Assembly: GCA_039193195.1 (NCBI GenBank)
Contig: JBCCWS010000044.1
Coordinates: forward strand, 1-48,422
Reading direction: 5' to 3'
Length of the DNA: 48,422 nucleotides
Source: Pseudomonadota bacterium
GTDB taxonomy: Bacteria > Pseudomonadota > Gammaproteobacteria > Steroidobacterales > JBCBZW01
This document shows, in pieces, positions 17,401-25,356 of the stretch. The notes under the pieces were generated by a model that did no database searches, had not been told where the DNA came from, and saw nothing but the letters and a program-made list of their open reading frames with translations. How positions within the stretch are numbered: the first letter of the stretch is position 1; each line of letters opens with the position of its first letter. A program made the translations under genes and the position numbers.

Positions 17401-17486
17401 GCCGCGGCTTGACGGAAGTCCTCCAAGTCTTCGTGGGTCGCAGAAACGAATACGCGTGGGAGGTCGTTGTGTTGATGTTCGCCCAT
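14445..17486 (-). CDS. DUF4062-NACHT-FGE protein with DGR-type variable C-terminus (paralog 2)
   Basis: This is an intact 1013-residue NLR-like protein. Residues about 10-190 form the DUF4062 domain (RVFVSATHEDLEDF; AHRYGW) of unknown activity, thought to be an effector or signalling module in STAND proteins. The NACHT-type NTPase has Walker A GAPGAGKST (294-302) and Walker B LMLVLDGVDEVP (D399, D402, E403). A helical region follows, then an FGE/sulfatase-modifying-factor domain (about 775-1013; PVTNAQF, LPTEWEWERAARG, YPWG, LSGNVREWC). The catalytic cysteine pair of true FGE is not evident, so it is probably a C-type-lectin-fold binding domain. The tail GGSW-(variable)-GFRLCC is the usual form of a DGR variable region. 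It parallels described NTPase-lectin proteins diversified by DGRs. No partner gene directly adjoins it. Confidence 0.85.
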   Translation of the reverse strand: MGEHQHNDLPRVFVSATHEDLEDFRQAAANGVIAAHAHPSMTRYWEAQGKKTSYEICLDEVRKCKVMVVIVAHRYGWEPEQQPGLADERKSMVWLECEAARDAGIEILPMVLDEKADWPAAKKDIHELNQAMQQGTASQALFTRVNRATQRLQAFKDWLRGEGGGIVKYFAHLEELEAKVEAAVRAWRDREGIEDPPHVSQGTVPRAYLEWVKREYGTVELLGLEAQDAHAGRLRQVYVPAVTDRRPGEGGGEAAEASNADAKRRRSRASADGEQEGPVLLMECLGEGSLFLSGAPGAGKSTFGRWVAWTVANGAVPPHGIAAPEDYAEQLPVALAGRLPVLVELRDFEPDAQVGVHKWRRRQLEQALGAAMDRAHPGELCGSSFLKALEAGKLMLVLDGVDEVPTVQDVGARKAHPRTCLLTGLADALPAWEEAGNRVLVTSRPYGLNDAERLKLGIPSVTLVGMPRPLQTLFIQRWYAATDAGKAQENTQGLIDHLAGKAHLEELTESPLLLTALCIRFAQGQRLPDDLFELYDGLVSSVLYGRYREDGAARNLVRLRLSAIAHGMHVGTSGGRATPSARVGHDEADEHLAAFARLNENVEGGLEAALAQPAQRREQLLSRSGLLLPAGDDRLQFFHLSFQEFLTADYLLRTQRTDDRLLRVMRERGSEKAWRPTLMFLFTGVTRRDPQWGYQLLDAVVVGLQREEVAANPSLAAFAAQCAEVLLKKQMALGALWERLERVALDAIDDAVEIRDRHVLALSLGRQRDPRAGTGLDARGLPDIGWVEVPSGSYLYGDKREPRELETFWLARYPVTNAQFQAFIDARGYEEDRWWDGLAKREASPRAGAWGESNRPRERVSWYDAVAYCRWLSEALGFEVRLPTEWEWERAARGTDGREYPWGAEYENGRANVLDGGRDGEFMRQTTVVGLYRRGRSPYGIEDLSGNVREWCMNEYKQPERTQIGGDDPRVLRGGSWLGGPDDARASGRGGFGPRFRRYYVGFRLCCVSPIAR
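14484..14558 (-). other. Putative DGR variable region (VR) of paralog 2
   Basis: Between the invariant GGSW (W977) and VGFRL (from V1001) the codons at classical variable positions are nearly all NNC or NNT: L978 ctc, G979 ggc, G980 ggt, D983 gat, G988 ggt, G990 ggc, F992 ttc, G993 ggt, R995 cgc, F996 ttc, R998 cgc, Y999 tac, Y1000 tat. This is the expected outcome of mutagenic copying of AAC/AAT codons from a template repeat. Fixed residues (P981, A984-R985, P994, R997) fall where DGR lectin tails keep them. No template repeat was found in the window. Confidence 0.6.
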
Positions 17487-17710
17487 CGTCAGCTCAAGTC
17501 ACGCTATAGCTGCTAGCTATGCTACTGACTGATGCGGTCGCCGTCATGCCCCTGTACCACCTGCTCGGTCTGCGCGCTTCGGATCGAGGACACCGCGCGC
17601 TTGCCGCGTCGAGCAGGCATCGGCTTACCCGCTTGGCTAGCCGAGACCGCCAGCCTACAGCCAGCGATGACGATCACGTACCCTTCGAGGTGCTGAGGGC
17701 TTACGCTAGT

Positions 17711-17865
17711 GTCGTGTCCCGTAATTTCGTTGAAGAAGTCGCACGGGGCGTTTTGTTCCTAGGCGCGGCGCGAGGACGAGGGTGGCAGGCCCCACGGGAG
17801 GAGGAGCAACGTGCCTAGGGGCAAAAAGTACCCGCGAATTCTTCAACGAACTTACGGGACAGGAC
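17711..17865. repeat. 155-bp inverted-repeat element, copy 1
   Basis: The element has 32-bp terminal inverted repeats (17711-17742 and 17834-17865) with 29 of 32 positions complementary. Its core is conserved with copy 2 (48268-48422), and the two copies align end to end without gaps. A second inner stem pairs CCTAGGC (about 17758-17764) with GCCTAGG (about 17813-17819). It lies between the divergent NACHT-FGE gene and the M24 peptidase gene. No coding sequence fits inside. It resembles a MITE or an extended structured repeat. The rest of 17487-17941 shows nothing further beyond presumed promoters. Confidence 0.8.
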
Positions 17866-17941
17866 GCTGGGGTCACCACCAATAGCCGCGGCGCAAGCCA
17901 GTGCTTACATCGCACCATGAAGATCACCAAGCGGGCTGCTG

Positions 17942-19090
17942 ATGACTGCGACCACAACCCCCAAGATCAACAACGAGGAGCGGGCGCGACGGCTCGACGC
18001 GCTGCGCGAGCGCATGGCCAAGCAGGCCGTCGATGCCGTGGTGCTCACGCCCGGTACCAACCTGCGCTACATCAGCGGCCTCGCCTGGGGCGCCTCGGAG
18101 CGCCTGGTCTGCGCGATCATTCGCCACGATCGCCTGCTGTTCGTCGCGCCCCGCTTCGAGGCCTCCTCCCTGAATGCCTCCGTCCCGATGCCCTTCGACG
18201 ATGCCGTGTACTGGGATGAGCACGAAGACCCCCACGGCCTCGTCGCCCGGCTACTCACCGACCTCGGGGTGACCTCCTGCGGGCTCGACCCAAACTGTGC
18301 GTACGGCCACGCCGATGCGCTCTTCGCTGCCGCCAACGGGGTCGCCTGGTCATCGGCATATCCGCAAATCGCGCCGCTGCGCGCCTGCAAATCAGCCGCG
18401 GAGCTGGCGCTGATGCGAGCGGCGAAGCAGCTAACGCTCGAGGTGCACCGCACGATCTTCGAGCAGCTTGCCCCCGGCGCCCGGCCGAGCGAGGTGCGGG
18501 CGGAGATCGATCGCCTGCACCGGGCCGGCGGCGCGGACAGCGGCAGCTCCTTCTGTGCGGTCCAGTTCGGCGCCGCCACGTCCCATCCCCACGGCATCCC
18601 CGGTGATCCGCCGCTGCAGCCGGGCGAGCTGGTGCTGATCGACACAGGCTGCACCCTTGACGGCTACAACTCAGACATCACCCGCACCTATGCACTCGAT
18701 AAGGTGGACGAGCGCATCGAACGCGTGTGGGATTTGGAGAAGAAGGCGCAGGCGGCTGCCTTTGCCACGGCAGGGCCGGGCGTGCCCTGCGAGACCCTGG
18801 ACGCTGTCGCCCGCAACGTACTCACGGAGCATGGCCTGGGACCGGACTATACGCTGCCCGGCCTGCCCCACCGCCTCGGCCACGGCATCGGCCTCGATGT
18901 CCACGAAGGGCCGTACCTCGTGCGCGGCGATCGGACGCCGCTGGCACCCGGCATGTGCTTCTCCAACGAGCCGATGATCGTGTTTCCCGACGCCTTTGGC
19001 GTGCGCCTGGAAGACCACTTTTACATCACGGACACCGGCGCTGCCTGGTTCACTGAACCGCAGCACAGCCTCTACCAACCCTTCCCCTGA
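17942..19090 (+). CDS. M24 family Xaa-Pro aminopeptidase
   Basis: This 382-residue cytoplasmic metallopeptidase removes N-terminal residues before proline or acts on X-Pro dipeptides. It has a creatinase-type N-terminal domain (about 15-145; DAVVLTPGTNLRYISGLAW) and a pita-bread catalytic domain (about 155-375). The five metal ligands are in place: D234 (IDTG), D245 (NSDITRTY), H314 (RLGHGIGLDVHEGP), E343 (SNEP) and E357 (RLEDHF). Length suits PepQ/YpdF-like members better than full PepP. The Shine-Dalgarno is weak, and an alternative internal start is not needed. It stands alone downstream of the 155-bp repeat. Confidence 0.85.
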   Translation: MTATTTPKINNEERARRLDALRERMAKQAVDAVVLTPGTNLRYISGLAWGASERLVCAIIRHDRLLFVAPRFEASSLNASVPMPFDDAVYWDEHEDPHGLVARLLTDLGVTSCGLDPNCAYGHADALFAAANGVAWSSAYPQIAPLRACKSAAELALMRAAKQLTLEVHRTIFEQLAPGARPSEVRAEIDRLHRAGGADSGSSFCAVQFGAATSHPHGIPGDPPLQPGELVLIDTGCTLDGYNSDITRTYALDKVDERIERVWDLEKKAQAAAFATAGPGVPCETLDAVARNVLTEHGLGPDYTLPGLPHRLGHGIGLDVHEGPYLVRGDRTPLAPGMCFSNEPMIVFPDAFGVRLEDHFYITDTGAAWFTEPQHSLYQPFP

Positions 19091-19389
19091 ACCGACCATT
19101 CCGCCAAGGCATATCGAGCGATCACTGCTGATCGCTCAAGAACCACCGCGCGCCGCCCTCCCGGCATCAGGCGCCGGTTGACGCTGTCGCCGCCGCGGTG
19201 AGGCGAGCGAGCGGGCTGGCTGGTAACACACGTTTCACTCGAAGACTCCGCGCACATCTAGGCCCGCCTTAACGAATCCTTCACAGACCCGTTATCCGCT
19301 AGTAACACGCAGGCTGTTTCATGTGCGCCGCTAGACTGAGACCTCTGCACTCGAGCTCACCGTGCGACGGAGAATAGGCGCCACCCCCC

Positions 19390-21060
19390 ATGGCCCCCAC
19401 GCAGGACGCTAGGCGCCCACCGCGCCCCGCCCGCCCCGATTCTCAAGCCCGCACCCCAGTCTCCTCCGCTCGACGCACCATCGTCCGCAGCCTAGGCGGG
19501 GCGCTGACCTGCGCGTTGGTGCTCCCAAGCCTGCCCGGCTCCGGCTGGTCGGCGCAGTCGATCCGCCAAGCGGGCTTGTTCACCCTGGGCGTCGCCTCGG
19601 GCGATCCTCACGCCAACGGCTTCACCCTCTGGACTCGCCTCGCGCCCAACCCTCTCGACGGCGGCGGCATGGGCGATGCGCCCGTAGAGGTGCTGTGGGA
19701 GGTCGCCAGCGACCCAGACATGGTGGATGTGATCGTCGCTGGCCTGGCCACCGCGCACCCAAGCGCTGGCCACGCGATCAACGTGCCCATCGTTGGCCTC
19801 GCCGCCGACCGCTGGTACTTCTACCGCTTCAGCGCCCTCGGCGAGCAAAGCCGCATCGGGCGCACCCGCACCTTCCCCGCGCCGGGCACCCCGGTGGAGC
19901 ACCTACGCTTCGCCCTGGCCTCGTGCCAGCACTACCAAGATGGCTACTTCGCCGCTTACCGCGACATCGTGGCGCGCGACGACCTCGACTTCGTGCTCCA
20001 CGTGGGTGATTACATCTACGAGAGCGCGGCAAACCCGCGCGTTCCCCTCGCGCGCCGACACCTCGGCGGCGAACTCCACAGCCTGCAAGACTACCGCGAT
20101 CGCTACGCGCTCTATCGCCTCGACCCCCACCTGCAGGACGCCCACGCGGCTTACCCCTTCATCGTGACCTGGGACGATCACGAGGTGGACAACAACTACG
20201 CGGGCCTGGTGCCGGAAGCCGCCGCCGATGGGCCGAGCTTCGCCCGACGACGTCGCAACGCGTACCGCGCCTACCGCGAGTCCATGCCGCTCTCGCCGCG
20301 AGTTCGCCTGGCGCAGGACGGCAGCATGGCGATCTTCCGCCGCCTGCAGTACGGCAACCTCGCCACCCTGCACTTGGTGGACACGCGCCAGTACCGATCC
20401 GACCAACCCTGCGATGACCGCTTCCCCGCCCTCGCTCCGCTGTGCAGCGACGCCATGAACGCCACCGCCGCAACGCTGACGGGCACACCCCAGGAGCGCT
20501 GGCTGCACACGGGCCTACGCGACAGCACCAGCACGTGGAACGTGATCGCCCAGCAAGTCATGCTCATGCAGTGGGACGTCGCGCTGACCAAGGCCTTCGG
20601 CGGCGCGTACAACGCAGATGCCTGGGACGGCTACCCTGCCGCACGACAGCGCCTACTGAATTTCATCGCTGCGGCAAGACCGAACAACCCCATCGTGCTG
20701 AGCGGCGATATCCACTCCGCATGGGCCGCCGACCTCAAACACGATTTCAGTGACGCAAACTCGCAGATCCTAGGCGCCGAGTTCGTCTGCACCGCCATCA
20801 CCTCGCGCTTTCCGGACGCACTCTCGCCCCTCCTCGGCCTCACGGTGAGCGCGGGCAACCCGCACATCCGCTACTTCGAAGGCAGGCACCGCGGCTACTG
20901 CGTGTGCGATGTGGACGACACGCGCTGGCGCACGGACTTCCAGGCGGTCGAGCGCAGCGCCGACCCCGTCCTCACCGTGGCCAACCCAGACCTTCCCGTT
21001 CGAACGATCGCCTCCTGGGCCATCCGCGCCGGCGAGGCGGGCCTCACCAGCAGCACCTAG
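19390..21060 (+). CDS. phoD: PhoD-family alkaline phosphatase/phosphodiesterase
   Basis: This 556-residue exported enzyme is of the PhoD type, which hydrolyses phosphate mono- or diesters with Ca/Fe. A twin-arginine signal sits at residues 28-50 (ARRTIVRSLGG, hydrophobic stretch), after an unusually long Pro/Arg-rich leader, so translation may start later than the first ATG. The N-terminal PhoD domain (FTLGVASGDPHANGFTLWTRLAP) precedes the metallophosphatase domain. Metal motifs are LASCQHYQDG, VLHVGDYIYES (about 200-210), TWDDHEVDNNYAG (about 259-271) and LSGDIHSAW (about 436). The 299-base gap upstream shows only a weak resemblance to a Pho box (TTAAC and TTCAC eleven bases apart). Confidence 0.85.
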   Translation: MAPTQDARRPPRPARPDSQARTPVSSARRTIVRSLGGALTCALVLPSLPGSGWSAQSIRQAGLFTLGVASGDPHANGFTLWTRLAPNPLDGGGMGDAPVEVLWEVASDPDMVDVIVAGLATAHPSAGHAINVPIVGLAADRWYFYRFSALGEQSRIGRTRTFPAPGTPVEHLRFALASCQHYQDGYFAAYRDIVARDDLDFVLHVGDYIYESAANPRVPLARRHLGGELHSLQDYRDRYALYRLDPHLQDAHAAYPFIVTWDDHEVDNNYAGLVPEAAADGPSFARRRRNAYRAYRESMPLSPRVRLAQDGSMAIFRRLQYGNLATLHLVDTRQYRSDQPCDDRFPALAPLCSDAMNATAATLTGTPQERWLHTGLRDSTSTWNVIAQQVMLMQWDVALTKAFGGAYNADAWDGYPAARQRLLNFIAAARPNNPIVLSGDIHSAWAADLKHDFSDANSQILGAEFVCTAITSRFPDALSPLLGLTVSAGNPHIRYFEGRHRGYCVCDVDDTRWRTDFQAVERSADPVLTVANPDLPVRTIASWAIRAGEAGLTSST

Positions 21061-21182
21061 GCGCCGACGGCGGGGGGACGCATGTGTCACCCCCCGGCCA
21101 TGACAAGCGTCACTACCGGCGCCCGCGCCCCCAGCGCTCCAATGGATCCATCGCTCAGCCACAATTGAGGAGGCACCCTGCG

Positions 21183-21698
21183 ATGACCCTGATCGACTGG
21201 TTCTGGGCCGACCACTGGATTGGCCGCGCGCACGTGAGCCTGGCGGTGATCGCCCTGATCGCGGGGCCCGCCATCTTCCTCAGCCGCAAGGGAACAGCCA
21301 CCCACCGCGCCATGGGCATCGTCTACCTGCTGGCCATGCTGGTGGTGAACGCCTCGGCGCTCAGCACCTACGAGATGTCCGGCAAGCCCAACCTCTTCCA
21401 CGGCTTCGCACTCATGTCCCTGGGCGCCATCGTGCCGGGGTTCATCGCCGTGATGCGCGGGAACATCACCTCGCACTACTACTTCATGAGCTGGTCCTAC
21501 TTCGGCCTGATGGCGGCGTTCCTCAGCCAGATCGCCACGCAGACGGGCCTATTCCCCCGTCTAGGCGCTGCCTTCGGTGGCGTGAGCATCTTCGTCGTGG
21601 TCCTGGTCGCCTCCTCCCTCGGCTCCTTGGCCGTCTCGGTGCTGATCAATCGCCAGGCGACGCGCCTGCTGCCGCGCTACGCGCCGGCGGAGAGCTGA
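21183..21698 (+). CDS. DUF2306 integral membrane protein
   Basis: This 171-residue protein has five hydrophobic segments. It has the features of the DUF2306 family: HVSLAVIALIAGPAIFLSRKGTATHRAMG early (a conserved His and KGT..HR..G loop), then YLLAMLVVNASAL and SHYYFMSWSYFGLMAAFLSQ. The function of the family is unknown; conserved histidines in membrane helices have suggested electron-transfer or heme-linked roles, unproven here. The ATG at 21183 has TTGAGGAGG upstream. It follows phoD by 122 bases on the same strand. Confidence 0.75.
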   Translation: MTLIDWFWADHWIGRAHVSLAVIALIAGPAIFLSRKGTATHRAMGIVYLLAMLVVNASALSTYEMSGKPNLFHGFALMSLGAIVPGFIAVMRGNITSHYYFMSWSYFGLMAAFLSQIATQTGLFPRLGAAFGGVSIFVVVLVASSLGSLAVSVLINRQATRLLPRYAPAES

Positions 21699-21818
21699 GA
21701 CACCCCAACCGGCCGATCGCCGCGGATCAGTCGCCCGCATCGAGGGAGTGGGCTAGGCTGATGCCATGGTGGCGGTTCAACAGCACGCCGGGCATCGCAC
21801 GCCACGCCGGCGCAGCGA

Positions 21819-23939
21819 ATGAGGCACTGGCAGAGACTGGCGATCGGCCTGATGATGCTGCTCGGTGCTGGCCAAGGCGCAAGCGCGCCGGATGACGAGC
21901 TTGCCCTTGTGGTCACACTGGGCGATCTACAGGGCCCGGGCTGGCTCGCGCAGGGAGTGACGCTGGTGCTCGAGTCACCGCAGGCCGGGCGCGCCGCCGG
22001 GCGCGTGGAGATCGAGCGCATCGCCTTGCCCCCGCCCGTCGGCACCTTGCGCCGCCTCGTCGCGCGTTGCGCGAGGCTGGACTACAGCTTGGTGCAGATC
22101 CAGTGCCGCGAGGCTCAGATCGATCCCGGGCAAGACGGTGCCGGCCTTCGATCCCTGCGCGGCGACATCGCCTACCGCATCCCCAGCAAAGCGCTCAGCT
22201 TTCGCATCACCGCGGAGCATCGCGCGCTCGGCGCGGCGCGCATCGAGGGCACCCTGACGGGCAGTGAGTGGTCCGTACGCGTCGACGCCGAGGCCCTGCC
22301 GCTGGGTGAGGCACATTCCCTACTGGTGGCGCCGAACGCGGCCGAAGACGCCTTTTCCTTGGCAGGTGAGATGGACATCCGCGTCGACGCCAAAGGGGTC
22401 GGCAGCACCTTTACCGCCCGCTTTCGCGGCACGGCGCGCCAACTCGCCGCAGGCAACGCCCAAGGCACGATCGCAAGCGACGGCCTGACGGCTAGCTTCG
22501 AAGGCGAAACCAGCTCCTCCACCCCCACGCCAGACGCCGTCGACTTCACCCTGCAGCTGGCCGCACCCAGCGGCGAAGCGTACGTCGAACCGATCTACGT
22601 CAATCTCGCGGATCACCCTGGCACGCTTGCGGCCACCGGTCGCATCAGCCCGCACAACGCCGAACTCACTGACCTATCTTTTTCATTGGCTGACATCATC
22701 GAGGGCGGCAACGCCGGCCGCGTCACCCTCGCCCACGACGATGCCCTCGGCCGCTGGCGCATCCTCGACTTGCCGGTCACCTTCACACCGATGCGCCTAC
22801 CCGGCGCCTACGCGGTGCTGCTGCAGCCCTACCTCGCCGGCACGGACCTCGATGACCTCGACACCACGGGCGCGATCCGAGGCAGCGCACGCATCGTGAA
22901 CGATCAATTGCGCGAGGCCCACGTGATCCTGGAGGACCTCTACGCGGAGGATCGCGACGGGCGCCTCGCCATCTACGGCTTGGACGGCGAAATCGACCGC
23001 CTAGGCGACGGCCGCCTGCAGCCGCGCTGGCTGGCCTTCGACGGCGGCTTCGTCTACGGCATTCCCTTCGGCCCCCAGCGCGCGGACTTCGACGAGCGCG
23101 AAGGCGGCCCGGGCTGGCGCCTCGCGGTGCCGATCGACGTGCCCGTTCTCGACGGCCAGCTGCACCTGGAGCGCTTGCAGCTGACGCCACCGCCCACCCC
23201 CTCGAGCGCACCGCCGACGATCGAGCTCGACGCCAGCCTCACCGCCATCGGCATGCGCGCCCTCTCCCACGCCCTCGAATGGCCCCCGCTGGCCGGCACC
23301 CTGTCCGGACGCATCCCAAGCGTGACCTACGAGAACGGCGACATCGCCATCGCCGGCACCCTGGAGGCCGAGGTGTTCAGCGGTCTCATCGCCATCGACG
23401 GCCTGCGCGTGCGCGAGCCCTTCGGCAACCGCGCCATCGCCCGCGCCAACATCGAGTGGCGCCAGCTCGACCTCGAGGAGCTGAGCAGCACCTTTTCCTT
23501 CGGCCGCATGAACGGGCGCGTCGACGGCTATCTCACGGATATGGTGCTGCTCAACTGGTCGCCCCTGCGCTTCGACGGCGCGCTCTTCACGAGCCCCGGC
23601 GATCGCAGCCGCCATCGCATCAGCCAGCGCGCCGTGGACAACATCGCAAGCCTGGGCGGGGCCAGCGCCGCCCTATCGTCCACCTTCCTGCGCTTCTTCG
23701 AGGACTTCGCCTACGACGAGCTGCGCCTGGGCTGCCGCCTACAGGACGGCGTCTGCCTGATGTCGGGCCTGGAAGCCGTCACGGACGATACGGGCCTGCC
23801 TGGCTACCTCATCCTGCGCGGCCGCGGACTGCCGCGGCTAAAGGTGGTGGGCCATGCGGAGCACGTCGACTGGCCCCGCTTCCTCGCCCAGCTGCGCAGC
23901 ATCACGGAGCCGGATGGCGAGATCAGCTTCGATCGCTAA
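21819..23939 (+). CDS. YdbH-like AsmA-family envelope protein
   Basis: This 706-residue exported protein has a signal peptide (about 1-22, ending GQGASA). The rest is one long run of beta-strands. The C-terminal half (LAGTLSGRIPSVTYENGDIAIAGTLEAEVFSG, then DGYLTDMVLLNWSPLRFDGALFT) is typical of YdbH/DUF3971-type members of the AsmA-like superfamily. These form periplasmic beta-grooves that carry phospholipids to the outer membrane, in partial redundancy with TamB and YhdP. The start at 21819 leads straight into the signal peptide; a hydrophobic anchor would be the uncleaved signal. The downstream ydbL-like gene supports the call. An ynbE-like lipoprotein gene, usual between the two in E. coli, is absent. 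Confidence 0.65.
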   Translation: MRHWQRLAIGLMMLLGAGQGASAPDDELALVVTLGDLQGPGWLAQGVTLVLESPQAGRAAGRVEIERIALPPPVGTLRRLVARCARLDYSLVQIQCREAQIDPGQDGAGLRSLRGDIAYRIPSKALSFRITAEHRALGAARIEGTLTGSEWSVRVDAEALPLGEAHSLLVAPNAAEDAFSLAGEMDIRVDAKGVGSTFTARFRGTARQLAAGNAQGTIASDGLTASFEGETSSSTPTPDAVDFTLQLAAPSGEAYVEPIYVNLADHPGTLAATGRISPHNAELTDLSFSLADIIEGGNAGRVTLAHDDALGRWRILDLPVTFTPMRLPGAYAVLLQPYLAGTDLDDLDTTGAIRGSARIVNDQLREAHVILEDLYAEDRDGRLAIYGLDGEIDRLGDGRLQPRWLAFDGGFVYGIPFGPQRADFDEREGGPGWRLAVPIDVPVLDGQLHLERLQLTPPPTPSSAPPTIELDASLTAIGMRALSHALEWPPLAGTLSGRIPSVTYENGDIAIAGTLEAEVFSGLIAIDGLRVREPFGNRAIARANIEWRQLDLEELSSTFSFGRMNGRVDGYLTDMVLLNWSPLRFDGALFTSPGDRSRHRISQRAVDNIASLGGASAALSSTFLRFFEDFAYDELRLGCRLQDGVCLMSGLEAVTDDTGLPGYLILRGRGLPRLKVVGHAEHVDWPRFLAQLRSITEPDGEISFDR

Positions 23940-23994
23940 GGCGTAGAATGCCCGCATAGCCCGCTCGCCTCGCGAGCCTGCCAGGAGGATTGCC

Positions 23995-24651
23995 ATGCTC
24001 TCTCGTTCCCGCGCTGCCACGCTGACCCTAGGCGCCCTGCTCAGCGCCTTTGTCGTCGCCTGCGTCACCATCAACGTGTACTTCCCCGAGGCCGCCGCCG
24101 AGCGTGCGGCCGATCGCATCATCGAGGAGGTGTGGGGGCCCGAGGCCGACACCGGCAACGACCAGACCCAGAGGGTGCCCGACCGGACCGAACAGCCGCG
24201 CCTTGCCGCCTGGCGCGAGCACGGCACCTTGGTGGTACAGCGCGCGGCGGTCAGTCTCCTCGAGCTGCTCGTACCCGCCGCCAACGCCCAAGTCTCCCAG
24301 GCGGATCTCGACATCAACACGCCGGAGGTGCGCGCCCTGACCGACGCCATGAACAAACGCTTCCGCGACCTAAAGCCGCTCTTCGATGCGGGCGCCATCG
24401 GCCTTACCAGCGATGCCCTGATCGACATCCGCGATCGCAACGCGGTGCCCCTGAGCAAACGCAGCAAACTCTCCCAATTGGTGACGGCGGAGAACGGCGA
24501 TCGCAACCGCCTGTACGCAGCCATCGCCAAGGCCAACGGCCATCCGGAGTGGGAGGACGGCATTCGCAGCACCTTCGCCGAACGCTGGGTGGCGCGGGCG
24601 AGCGGGGGCTGGTACTACCGCGCGACGAATGGGAACTGGAAGGCGAAGTAG
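23995..24651 (+). CDS. YdbL/DUF1318 family lipoprotein
   Basis: This 218-residue protein has a lipoprotein signal (VVAC, C23) followed by TINVYFPEAAAERAADRIIEEVWG, a segment typical of gammaproteobacterial DUF1318 proteins. The C-terminal part (about 95-190) is the YdbL domain: ALTDAMNKRFRDLKPLFDAGAIGLTSDALIDIRD, then VTAENGDRNRLYAAIAKANGHP. YdbL is a periplasmic partner of YdbH-YnbE. The lipid-anchored N-terminus here may take the place of YnbE, which is missing between the genes. The spacing after the YdbH-like gene is 55 bases, with CAGGAGG as ribosome binding site, so they form an operon. Confidence 0.8.
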   Translation: MLSRSRAATLTLGALLSAFVVACVTINVYFPEAAAERAADRIIEEVWGPEADTGNDQTQRVPDRTEQPRLAAWREHGTLVVQRAAVSLLELLVPAANAQVSQADLDINTPEVRALTDAMNKRFRDLKPLFDAGAIGLTSDALIDIRDRNAVPLSKRSKLSQLVTAENGDRNRLYAAIAKANGHPEWEDGIRSTFAERWVARASGGWYYRATNGNWKAK

Positions 24652-24822
24652 CCCGCCTCCTCACCCGAATCTGGCGGTGGGGGCGATAGGATAATGTCGA
24701 TCAGTCCCCCCGGGGCGGGTCAAAACTGTGAGTCAGGCCGGTCCCTTCACCGCCAGGCCTTGGCATCGTGCACGGGTACGTCTAACGATCGCTGTCCGGC
24801 CGTGCGCAGGAGGCCCTCGCCC

Positions 24823-25353
24823 ATGTTCGATGCTGTCGAGACCACTGAGGAAACCGTCGACGATGAGGTTCACGAGCAGCTCGTGTTCCGCGTCGCCGAC
24901 ATGTTGCTGGCGATCCCCGTACTTCAGGTGCGGGAGATCTTCGATCGCACGCCGCTCTTAAGCCTTCCTCAGGCGCCCCCCGAAGTGCTTGGCATGATCG
25001 ATGTGCGTTCGCGCTCCATCGCCGTGATCGACTTCGCTCAGAAACTCGGCCATGGACCGATGCAGGCCCACGAAGGCAGCCGCATCGTCGTGCTCGAGTG
25101 CGACGGCCTGAGCGACGCTGGTGACGGCAGCACCGATGACACGCAGCTGCTTGCCGTGCTCACAGACGGCGTGGTGGGCGTCACTGCGCTCGAAGAGACT
25201 GACGACCAGCACCTCCCGACCGTCGGTGAGCGCTGGGACGCCACGTGCGTGACCAACCTCGGCCGCTTGCCCACGGGCGAAATCGTGATCCGCATCGATC
25301 TCGAGGTGATGTTCGGCGGCGAAGACTACCGCGTGTTTTCATCCGCTGGATAA
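24823..25353 (+). CDS. CheW-like domain protein
   Basis: This 176-residue cytoplasmic protein is a single CheW-like beta-barrel domain: QLVFRVADMLLAIPVLQVREIFDRTPL, then LGMIDVRSRSIAVIDFAQKLG, and a C-terminal GEIVIRIDLEVMF. CheW domains couple receptors to CheA kinases. No CheA, receptor or flagellar gene is near, so it may serve a stand-alone or non-chemotactic signalling array. The ATG at 24823 is preceded by CAGGAGG nine bases upstream. The acidic N-terminal stretch (about 5-18) is extra to the domain. It converges with the MFS gene with only three bases between them. Confidence 0.8.
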   Translation: MFDAVETTEETVDDEVHEQLVFRVADMLLAIPVLQVREIFDRTPLLSLPQAPPEVLGMIDVRSRSIAVIDFAQKLGHGPMQAHEGSRIVVLECDGLSDAGDGSTDDTQLLAVLTDGVVGVTALEETDDQHLPTVGERWDATCVTNLGRLPTGEIVIRIDLEVMFGGEDYRVFSSAG

Positions 25354-25356
25354 CGC

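Noticed and set aside
19260-19389. Possible Pho box upstream of phoD
   Set aside because: TTAAC and TTCAC eleven bases apart only faintly resemble the direct repeats of a Pho box; too weak to annotate.
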